From the NCBI GenBank assembly GCA_038750655.1, contig JBCDGZ010000066.1:1-39151 (forward strand): DNA of 39,151 nucleotides, read 5' to 3'. The notes below the pieces were generated by a model. That model saw only the letters and a list, made by a program, of their open reading frames with translations. It did not search any database and was not told the DNA's origin. This DNA is from JBCDGZ01 sp038750655. Lineage in GTDB: Bacteria > Bacteroidota > Bacteroidia > Chitinophagales > Saprospiraceae. This document shows, one piece after another, positions 13,915-20,520 of this stretch. The first letter of the stretch is position 1, and the number at the start of each line of letters is the position of its first letter. Both the position numbers and the translations under genes were made by a program.

Positions 13915-15948
13915 ATGAAAAAATTTCTCCCTTGCTTTATAATGTTGATCAGTCTTGGACTATTTGCACAGGACATTAGCCAATCACCCTGGCACATTCA
14001 GGCCCGAGATATTGACCCCAACAATTATTACGGCATTACCGTCGCTAATGGTATGGTCGGAATCATCTCCTCCCCCGACCCCCTGCGGGTCACCGATGTC
14101 GTCCTCAATGGGGTCTATGACTACTACCAGCGCGGCCGAGTCTCCAATATCCTCAAAACCTTCAACCATGTCAACATGAACCTGGACATCGACCGCCGTC
14201 GCGTCGGCCGCCAGGACATCTCCAACTATGCACAGACCCTAGACATGCAAGAAGCCAAACTCAGCACCACCTTCGATGTAGGCAGCAAAGCCAGCGTCAA
14301 ACACCATATGATGGCCCTGCGGCACCTGCCCTATACGGCTATGATTACCGTAGAAATTACGGCCAAACAAGACATCGAAATTACCCCTATGAGCGTCATC
14401 GAAGCTCCCAACCACCTCAGCGAGGTTCGTAACTACTACAGCGAAATCGATCGTCCGCATGTCAAGATACCACTGCTGACTTCAGTAGGCAAAAGCCCCT
14501 CCGGCAGGCACCTATTGGCCGTTTCCAACAGCTTTATCTTCGAAGAGCCTCACGGCAGCGAGCCCGTGCTCATCCACGAGGACTGGGATTACAATATGCA
14601 CCTGGCCAAGTTCTACAAAAAACTTAAGGCAGGGCAAACTTACCGTTTTAGCGTCGTAGCCTCCGCCTGCTCCACCGAGCACTACGATGATCCGCACAAC
14701 GAAGCGGAGCGCCTGAGCATCTTTGCCGCCCTCGAAGGCAGCGAGCGCCTGCTCCGTCGCCATCGCGATGCCTGGCAGGAACTCTGGCAAAGCGACATTG
14801 TCATCGAAGGCGACCTGCGGGCGCAGCGCGATGTCCGCTCGGCCCTCTACCACCTCTACTCCTTCGCCCGCGCCGGAACGGCCTACAGCCTCTCTCCAAT
14901 GGGGCTTTCCGGGCTAGGCTATAATGGCCATGTTTTCTGGGATACCGAGCTGTGGATGTATCCCCCGCTGCTGATGCTACAGCCCGACATCGCCCACTCC
15001 CTGCTCGAATACCGCTTCGAACGCCTCGAAGCGGCCAAGCAAAACGCCTTTGCACACGGTTACAAAGGGGCCATGTTCCCCTGGGAGTCGGCCGCCGATG
15101 GCTCCGAGGATACCCCCGTATGGGCCTTGACCGGCCCTTTCCAGCACCACATCACCGGCTGCATCGGCTGGGCCTTCTGGCAATATTATCTGGTGACCAA
15201 AGACAAAGAATGGCTGCGCACCCGAGGCTACCCCATGCTCAAGGAAGTCGCCGACTTTTGGACCAGCAGGGTCGAACGCAATGGCCCCGGCCAATACGAT
15301 ATTCGCAATGTCATTGGGGCGAATGAATGGGAGGAAAACATCGATAATAATGCCTTCACCAATGGGATGGCGAAAACGGTCCTGCATTACGCCACACTCG
15401 CTGCCCAAGAGATGGGCCTGCCCCCCAATCCCGATTGGCAGCACGTTGCCGATAACATCCCCCTGCTCCAATTCCCCGATGGCACCACCAAGGAAAACGA
15501 AACCTACACCGGCGTTACCATCAAACAGGCCGACGCCAACCTGCTGGCCTATCCCCTCAAGGTCGTCACCGATCGCGCTGCCATCCTCAGAGACCTGGAA
15601 TACTACGAGCCCCGGATGGCCGTCGACGGCCCGGCGATGGGCCCCGCTATCCTTTGCGTCCTCTACTCTAAACTCGGCAATCAAGGCAAGGCCAAGGAAT
15701 TGTTCTTCAATAGCTATCGCCCCAACGAGGTCCCTCCTTTCGGCGTTATCTCAGAAACGGCAGGCGGTACTAATCCTTACTTTGCTACCGGCGCTGGCGG
15801 TATGCTGCAAGCTGTACTGTCGGGCTTTGGTGGCTTGGAGATTGGCGATGATGGCATTTCGCAGGGGAAGGGATTACTGCCTGTTGGTTGGCGTTCTTTG
15901 ACTTTGAAGGGGGTTGGCGTGGGGAAGAAGACTTTTGAGGTTCGGTAG
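13915..15948 (+). CDS. Secreted glycoside hydrolase family 65 enzyme (probable alpha-glucosidase)
   Basis: The 677-aa product begins with signal peptide MKKFLPCFIMLISLGLFAQ; the upstream in-frame extension to 13756 is rejected because it precedes this signal. GH65 signatures: GHVFWDTELWMYPPLLM, GYKGAMFPWESA, and IGANEWEENIDNNAFTN, where E471 aligns with the general acid in the family GPDEYH motif. KQADANLLAYPL is the usual following block. E614 in ISETAGGTNPYFATGAGGML sits where the hydrolytic members carry a general base instead of the phosphate-binding loop. Together with export, this argues for a hydrolase such as the alpha-1,2-glucosidase (kojibiose hydrolase) described from Flavobacterium, rather than a phosphorylase. 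Substrate choice is inference. Confidence 0.88.
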   Translation: MKKFLPCFIMLISLGLFAQDISQSPWHIQARDIDPNNYYGITVANGMVGIISSPDPLRVTDVVLNGVYDYYQRGRVSNILKTFNHVNMNLDIDRRRVGRQDISNYAQTLDMQEAKLSTTFDVGSKASVKHHMMALRHLPYTAMITVEITAKQDIEITPMSVIEAPNHLSEVRNYYSEIDRPHVKIPLLTSVGKSPSGRHLLAVSNSFIFEEPHGSEPVLIHEDWDYNMHLAKFYKKLKAGQTYRFSVVASACSTEHYDDPHNEAERLSIFAALEGSERLLRRHRDAWQELWQSDIVIEGDLRAQRDVRSALYHLYSFARAGTAYSLSPMGLSGLGYNGHVFWDTELWMYPPLLMLQPDIAHSLLEYRFERLEAAKQNAFAHGYKGAMFPWESAADGSEDTPVWALTGPFQHHITGCIGWAFWQYYLVTKDKEWLRTRGYPMLKEVADFWTSRVERNGPGQYDIRNVIGANEWEENIDNNAFTNGMAKTVLHYATLAAQEMGLPPNPDWQHVADNIPLLQFPDGTTKENETYTGVTIKQADANLLAYPLKVVTDRAAILRDLEYYEPRMAVDGPAMGPAILCVLYSKLGNQGKAKELFFNSYRPNEVPPFGVISETAGGTNPYFATGAGGMLQAVLSGFGGLEIGDDGISQGKGLLPVGWRSLTLKGVGVGKKTFEVR

Positions 15949-16307
15949 GTGAGTGCCTTTGGCACTTTGGTTGACGGTTAAGCATCTTCGATGCTTATGG
16001 TTGACGGTAGACGGCCTAGCGTGTGGTGCCTTTGGCACTTTGGTTGACGGTTGAGCACCTGTGGTGCTTATGGTTGACGGTAGACGGCCTAGCGTGAGGT
16101 GTCTTTGGCACTTTGGTTGACGGTTGAGCATCTTCGATGCTTATGGTTGACGGTGGACGGCCTAGTGTGAGGTGCCTTTGGCACTTAGGTAGACGGTTGA
16201 GCACCTGTGGTGCTTATGGTTGACGGTGGACGGCCTAGCGTGAAGTGCCTTTAGCACTTTGGGGTAGACGGTTGAGCACCTGTGGTGCTTTTGGTTGACG
16301 GCGAACG
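15949..16307. repeat. Array of five ~73-bp tandem repeats with paired hairpins
   Basis: Units: 15949-16021 (first unit, short by one base inside), 16022-16094, 16095-16167, 16168-16240 and 16241-16307 (diverged, truncated). Each unit holds hairpin A, GTGCC-TTT-GGCAC, the spacer TTGACGGTTGAG, hairpin B, AGCACC-TGT-GGTGCT or AGCATC-TTC-GATGCT, then TTGACGGT and GACGGCCTAG. The two hairpin B forms differ by paired changes that keep the stem. The array starts directly after the GH65 stop codon. Reverse-strand frames here (MLNRQPKCQRH repeated) are by-products of the repeat, not genes. Confidence 0.9.
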
Positions 16308-16381
16308 TGGGAAGCTCAGCCACACGAAAAAATAGGTGCGGAGCCACGTAACACTACAAAACACTACGTTCGCCGTCAACC
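16293..16381. repeat. 16-bp perfect inverted repeat closing the array
   Basis: GGTTGACGGCGAACGT (16293-16308) and its exact complement ACGTTCGCCGTCAACC (16366-16381), 57 bases apart. The right arm continues with CGTCCACCGTCCACC, the complement of the GGTGGACGGTGGAC-type spacer of the array, so the array ends in an inverted copy. Confidence 0.85.
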
Positions 16382-16478
16382 GTCCACCGTCCACCAAAAC
16401 GCCAAGGGCGTCCACCGAAGAAGGACTCCGCTGGGGAGTCTCCCCTTGCTGGAATGGCATCCTAGCCGGCGCAGCCCC

Positions 16479-17069
16479 CTAACTCGCCAACTGGTTCAAA
16501 ATCGGCATCAATTGCTCCGGCTTCTTAAAGCCAACGATGCGCTGAATGATATTCAACTGTGGATCATAGACCACGATCGTAGGGTAGCCGCGTAGGCCCA
16601 TCGTTTGGGTCAATTGATGAGGAGCATTTCTTCTTCTGGCACCGCGATTAGGATCGTATTTGGGGTTTTCGTAGACCTTGTCTTTGAAGGTTACAGGATC
16701 ACCGGATTCGGCGTTGAATTTGACGGCGTAGAAATTCTTATCAATGAAAGCGGCGACTTCTTCGTTGTTGAAGGTATAGCTATCCATCATTTTGCAGGGG
16801 CCGCACCAGCCGGTGTAGACATCTACGATGATTTTGCGGGGGCTTTCTGCCACTTTTTTCTGGGCTTCTTCAAAGCTCATCCAGTTGACCAGGCTATTGG
16901 CCTTGTCTACCTTGGCGGGCTTGGCCTCTTTGGCGACGGCTTTGGTCAGTTGAGGCTTAACGGCCTCTTGTTGAGCAGGCTCACTTTTGGCCTCTTGTTG
17001 GGTATCAGTGGCGTTATTGCACGCCATCAGGAAAACCAGCCCCATGAGGAGTAATGGTAATTTTTTCAT
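16479..17069 (-). CDS. Thioredoxin-fold lipoprotein
   Basis: A 196-aa lipoprotein: signal with lipobox LMAC (Cys17), a Gln/Ala/Lys/Glu-rich linker to about residue 58, then a thioredoxin domain with intact active site GWCGPCK (C89, C92) and cis-Pro loop GLRGYPTIVV. Residues DKNFYAVKFNAESGDP and the RGARRRNAPHQL insertion resemble the DsbD-C/thioredoxin_7 type of periplasmic thiol reductase. It should be anchored in the envelope and reduce or isomerise cysteines there. It lies 20 bases after the anti-sigma/TlpA gene and is last in the sigma operon, so it may be a target of the regulation or part of the sensing circuit. Confidence 0.85.
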   Translation of the reverse strand: MKKLPLLLMGLVFLMACNNATDTQQEAKSEPAQQEAVKPQLTKAVAKEAKPAKVDKANSLVNWMSFEEAQKKVAESPRKIIVDVYTGWCGPCKMMDSYTFNNEEVAAFIDKNFYAVKFNAESGDPVTFKDKVYENPKYDPNRGARRRNAPHQLTQTMGLRGYPTIVVYDPQLNIIQRIVGFKKPEQLMPILNQLAS

Positions 17070-17089
17070 TGTTCTATTTATTTTCTGAT

Positions 17090-17743
17090 TTAATTGTATG
17101 CAAATAGCTGATCTAATTTACTCTTTAATTTGCTGGCATCGACATTCTTATCAATAATCCGGCCTTCTTCGTCCAGCAGGAAAGTCATCGGCAATTGGTC
17201 GATGGCAAAGCGCTGCACCAGCGGGGAGTCCTGCCCGCTCAGATCGGCCACTTGCACCCATTCCAGCTGATCGCGCTCTATGGCGTCCATCCAATTAACG
17301 GCACTGCTATCAACAGATATTGCGTAGATTTCAAAGCCTTTGTCTTTAAACTCCTTGTACAGCGGTTTGAAGTAAAAGCAATTGCGCTCGGTGCAGACCA
17401 TGCTGTAGGAGGCCCAAAACTCGACGAGGACTACCTTGCCCTTCATTGAGGAGATGGGAATGCGCTGCCCGTCAGGATTGCGCAGGGCAATGTCGGGAAA
17501 GATATTGTTGATTTCTAATCCGACGACGTCCTGAGCTTGCTCCGTTTGGGGATTAAAGATAAAAATACCGGCGATGATGACCAAGGCCAAAAGGGCGGCG
17601 GCAATACCGTAGAAGTAGGGGCGGCGGACAATGCCGCGCGGCTGATCCAACTTGTGCTGAATGGCCGCCCAGTCGCTGTCTTTGGGGGGTAGGGCATCAA
17701 AACCTTCGCGGTGATCATGAAAAAACTGCTCAATCTTGTCCAT
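17090..17743 (-). CDS. Probable anti-sigma factor fused to a TlpA/redoxin domain
   Basis: A 217-aa protein in three parts. Residues 1-42 form a cytoplasmic helix-rich segment (FFHDHREGFDALPPKDSDW), like the sigma-binding N terminus of Bacteroidota anti-sigma factors. Residues 44-64 form one transmembrane helix (YGIAAALLALVIIAGIFIF). From about 74 to 217 there is a periplasmic TlpA/AhpC-type thioredoxin fold (FPDIALRNPDG, KGKVVLVEFWAS, cis-Pro in QLPMTFLLDEEG). The usual WCxxC reads YSMVC: Ser114 replaces the nucleophilic Cys, while C117 remains and C122 is additional. The ATG lies inside the 3' end of the sigma gene (14-base overlap), implying translational coupling. The anti-sigma role is inferred from this position and topology. 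Confidence 0.82.
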   Translation of the reverse strand: MDKIEQFFHDHREGFDALPPKDSDWAAIQHKLDQPRGIVRRPYFYGIAAALLALVIIAGIFIFNPQTEQAQDVVGLEINNIFPDIALRNPDGQRIPISSMKGKVVLVEFWASYSMVCTERNCFYFKPLYKEFKDKGFEIYAISVDSSAVNWMDAIERDQLEWVQVADLSGQDSPLVQRFAIDQLPMTFLLDEEGRIIDKNVDASKLKSKLDQLFAYN

Positions 17744-18317
17744 ACTCGTTCATTTTTTTAATGAGTGCTAACCATTTTTTCTTCCCCCTCGAATATTGCG
17801 AAAGAGAGGTCGATACAGAGATATTGAGTATTTCGGCGATTTCTTGGTGGTCGTAGCCCTCCAAAAGGTAGAGGGAAAGGATGGTGCGGTAGCCGTCGGG
17901 TAACTGCATAAGGGCCTGGTGGGCCTGTTTGACAGAAGCCTTGATTTGCGCGCGCTGCTCACTGCGCTGCTCGGCGTGGGCCCGATCCAGTAGTTCGGGC
18001 TTGTCGACAATGGTCAGTCCTTTCTTCTTGGCTTGGTTGATGGCCGTATTGATGACGATGCGCTTGAGCCAGGCTTGGAAGCTGGCCTGGTGGCGGTAGG
18101 TCTTCAGATTAGAAAAGGCTTTGAGGAAGGCTTCCTGGAGGACGTCGCGGGCATCTTCCTCGTGTCGGACAATTCGGTGGGCGACATTCAACATCCGGCG
18201 GGCGTACTTGGTGTACAACTCGAACTGCGCTGCACGCTCCCCTTTGATACAACGGGCGATCAGCTGCTGCTCTAGGTCTATGGCCGTTTTGTCCAAGATG
18301 TTGACTTTTTTTACCAC
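17730..18317 (-). CDS. ECF-type RNA polymerase sigma factor
   Basis: A 195-aa sigma-70 family protein of extracytoplasmic-function type. Region 2 is at about 27-92 (FELYTKYARRMLNVAHRIV, EEDARDVLQEAFLKAFSNL, FQAWLKRIVINTAINQ). Region 4 is at about 128-185 (LMQLPDGYRTILSLYLLEGYDHQEIAEILNIS, helix-turn-helix). Regions 1 and 3 are absent, as expected. The start is GTG at 18317 (MVKKVNIL); no ATG is available nearby, and a TTG 21 bases further in is the alternative. It is first in a three-gene reverse operon, coupled to the anti-sigma/TlpA gene. A 14-bp perfect palindrome lies 40 bases upstream in the divergent intergenic region. Confidence 0.93.
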   Translation of the reverse strand: MVKKVNILDKTAIDLEQQLIARCIKGERAAQFELYTKYARRMLNVAHRIVRHEEDARDVLQEAFLKAFSNLKTYRHQASFQAWLKRIVINTAINQAKKKGLTIVDKPELLDRAHAEQRSEQRAQIKASVKQAHQALMQLPDGYRTILSLYLLEGYDHQEIAEILNISVSTSLSQYSRGKKKWLALIKKMNEYGQD

Positions 18318-18356
18318 TTTACAGTGCTTGAGATTACATTATAAGTAGTTTGACGG

Positions 18357-18370
18357 AATTATCGATAATT
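18357..18370. promoter_or_regulatory. Perfect 14-bp palindrome between divergent sigma and permease genes
   Basis: AATTATCGATAATT is its own complement. It lies in the 126-base gap between the sigma gene start (18317) and the permease start (18444). It could be an operator; AT-rich palindromes of this size also occur by chance. Confidence 0.35.
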
Positions 18371-18443
18371 TGTCTCCGTCTCTTACCCTATTAGACAGGG
18401 ATTTGATACGAATATTGCACGAAAATAAATTAATTTGTTGCTC

Positions 18444-19793
18444 ATGCCAGAATTAAAGAAAAAATTGACACTCTACGGGCTGACGATGATTGCCGTAGGC
18501 TCCTGCATCGGCTCGGGGATTTTTGTTACGCCCGCTTCCATTGTTTCTACCTTGCCGCATCATGGTTGGGTGCTCATCGTCTGGGCCCTGGGGGGCCTCA
18601 TCGCCCTGACGGGCGCGCTGACCTTCGCCGAACTCGGCGGTCTCTTTCCCAAGGCCGGTGGCGTCTACGTTTTTCTCAAAGAAGCCTACGGCCGGCTTAC
18701 CGGCTTCCTCTACGGCTGGGTCATCCTGCTGGTGATCAACACCGGCGCCCTCGCTGCGCTCGGCCTGGCCTTTGCTGATTATATGACCTTCTTCATCCCC
18801 GATCTGGGGCAGGGCGGCAAGGTGGGGCTGGCCGCTGTGACCATCCTGGGTTTGACCGCCATCAACATCACCGGAGTTAGCATTAGTCAGATTTTTGCCA
18901 ACACCTTCACCAGCCTCAAGCTGCTGGCCATCGCCGGGATCATCGTTGCAGGGATTGCCTACTTTGTCCTTACTAGCCCGGCAGATATTCAGCTCAACCT
19001 GGCTCTAGGGCAGGAGCAGCCGGAGGGGCTGATGGGGGCACTGCTGCTGGCGCTGATCGGAGTGCTTTGGTCCTTCGGGGGCTGGCACCACGCCAGCTAC
19101 CTGGCCGGGGAGGCCATCGACGCTCCTCGGACAGTACCTCGGGCGATGATTCTGGGGGCCTTGATTGTTACGCTGACTTATGTGTTGGTCAATCTGGCGT
19201 ATATGCTATTGCTGCCTTTGCCAGAGATTGCGGGTACGGAGCGGGTGGCCGGCGATGCAGTGATGCGATTGGTGCCCTACGGGGGGAAGCTAGTGGCGGT
19301 GATCATCGCCATTTCGATCTTTGGAACCATCGGTATTTACACCATGACGGCCCCTCGCATCTACTACGCGATGGCCCGCGATGGTATTTTCTTTAAACAA
19401 CTGGCCGAAGTCCATCCTCGCTTTCGCACCCCCGTCAACGCGATGGTGATCCAAGCCGTTTGGGCAGTGCTCCTTTTACTGTTTTGGGGCACCTTCTACA
19501 AGCTGATTACCTACGTGACCTTCATGGATATTGCCTTTATGACTATGGCGGGCGTCAGCGTCATTATTTTCCGACAAAAATTAAAAGATACTGAACGCCC
19601 CTACAAAGTGGTTGCCTATCCCGTAGTACCGCTGATCTTCATTAGTATTTCGGGCGCTTTCGTGATCAGCACGATTATACAGCAGCCCACTGAATCCGGA
19701 GCAGCGCTAATCCTATTAGCCTTGGGTGTGTTAGCGTATCAATTTTTTGAAAAACAGCACAGAAAGGAAGGGGGAGAGGGTGAGAAAAGCTAG
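18444..19793 (+). CDS. APC-family amino-acid permease
   Basis: A 449-aa integral membrane transporter with about 12 helices. The N-terminal signature LTMIAVGSCIGSGIFVTPASI contains the Gly-rich unwound segment of helix 1 that binds the amino-acid backbone in APC carriers. Helix 2-3 (WALGGLIALTGALTFAELGGLFPKAGGVYVFLKEAYG) is equally typical. The family closest by eye is the L-type/SteT-like exchangers. The frame opens at a TTG (18435), but ATG 18444 (MPELKKKLTLYGL) is the natural start. The substrate is not deducible. It is divergent from the sigma operon; the C-terminal tail ends in a charged run (KQHRKEGGEGEKS). Confidence 0.9.
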   Translation: MPELKKKLTLYGLTMIAVGSCIGSGIFVTPASIVSTLPHHGWVLIVWALGGLIALTGALTFAELGGLFPKAGGVYVFLKEAYGRLTGFLYGWVILLVINTGALAALGLAFADYMTFFIPDLGQGGKVGLAAVTILGLTAINITGVSISQIFANTFTSLKLLAIAGIIVAGIAYFVLTSPADIQLNLALGQEQPEGLMGALLLALIGVLWSFGGWHHASYLAGEAIDAPRTVPRAMILGALIVTLTYVLVNLAYMLLLPLPEIAGTERVAGDAVMRLVPYGGKLVAVIIAISIFGTIGIYTMTAPRIYYAMARDGIFFKQLAEVHPRFRTPVNAMVIQAVWAVLLLLFWGTFYKLITYVTFMDIAFMTMAGVSVIIFRQKLKDTERPYKVVAYPVVPLIFISISGAFVISTIIQQPTESGAALILLALGVLAYQFFEKQHRKEGGEGEKS

Positions 19794-19809
19794 GAATTAG
19801 GGTAGAGCC

Positions 19810-19826
19810 GCAGGGATTATCCCTGC
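19810..19826. other. Palindromic hairpin between convergent genes
   Basis: GCAGGGAT-T-ATCCCTGC, an interrupted palindrome 17 bases long that overlaps the stop codon of the reverse 93-aa gene and follows the permease by 16 bases. No T-run on either side, so only a weak terminator candidate. Confidence 0.35.
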
Positions 19827-20098
19827 AACTCAAAAGTAGATATATATTGATCACGGCTGACCTGATTGTAAATCAGATCAATAGCCAGTGTACATTTTTC
19901 GTACTTGATAGCGTAAGTTTGCTTGTATTGTCCTTCTTTGAGATTGTCGTTTTTGACGAGCGATAGATCGATGAAGTGACCGACTTCTTCTCTGAGGTTG
20001 TTCATCAAATCTTTGACCGAATGCAGCAGATTGCGACTGTTGTCTTGCCTATTCAATAGGCCTACGGTTAGTGCGAGTTTAATTTTTCTAAGGTTCAT
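19817..20098 (-). CDS. Small protein of unknown function
   Basis: A 93-aa soluble protein, mixed charged and hydrophobic, predicted largely helical in the first half (LLHSVKDLMNNLREEVGHFIDL) and strand-rich in the second (YKQTYAIKYEKCTLAIDLIYNQ). No family is recognised and there is no signal peptide. It is alone on the reverse strand, convergent with the permease. The amino-acid composition is protein-like and the ATG start (20096-20098) is preceded by an AT-rich leader with an imperfect palindrome. Confidence 0.55.
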   Translation of the reverse strand: MNLRKIKLALTVGLLNRQDNSRNLLHSVKDLMNNLREEVGHFIDLSLVKNDNLKEGQYKQTYAIKYEKCTLAIDLIYNQVSRDQYISTFELQG

Positions 20099-20520
20099 CA
20101 GTTCTCATTTTGTGTTTTAGTAATAGCTTTACTAACTAAGGGGTTATCAATGCTCTTTTGGGGGCTTGTGTTAGCTTGTATTTTTGTCTGCCCTGTTAAA
20201 GAATGTTTACACTATAATAACAACTCCAAAGACGGAAGTGTTGCTTCAATGGGGATTAAAGATTTGTTAATTTTATTAAGAAATTAGTTAAAGTGTAAGG
20301 TGGTCGACAAAAGCCAGTGTTGGCGCGGGTTTGAGAGGAAATCAAGATGTATAATGAAAGTTATATTTGGTAGAATCAGAAGGGTATTTGGTAGACAAAA
20401 AAGGGGCGGATTGACCACTGGAAGACGAAGTTACATTTGATGGTCCGAGGCCGCCAGATTTTATTATTTTAGCTGAAATTTTTTTTAATTTTTTTCAAAA
20501 AAATCAACTCAACACACATT
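20099..20520. other. 422-base divergent intergenic region
   Basis: No gene is seen. An inverted repeat TTAGTAA (20117-20123) / TTACTAA (20129-20135) lies just upstream of the reverse 93-aa gene. The last 60 bases before the GH13 start are extremely A/T-rich (A and T runs at 20480-20507). No canonical TAnnTTTG box could be placed with confidence. Confidence 0.5.

Noticed and set aside
14977..15684. Long 235-codon reverse frame inside the GH65 gene
   Set aside because: It is fully antisense to a well-supported enzyme and arises from GC-rich third positions; the Gly/Val/Ile-rich translation matches no family.
15949..16307. Possible CRISPR array
   Set aside because: The units are contiguous 73-bp copies with no unique spacers between conserved short repeats, and no cas genes are near.
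15785..16347. Reverse-strand frames encoding repeated MLNRQPKCQRH-like peptides
   Set aside because: They are translations of the 73-bp DNA repeat in one frame; the peptide repetition follows from the DNA repetition and they lack proper starts or codon bias.
18315..18355. TATAAT-like string upstream of the sigma gene on the reverse strand
   Set aside because: Bacteroidota housekeeping promoters use TAnnTTTG; a lone TATAAT without a partner box is expected by chance in AT-rich DNA.
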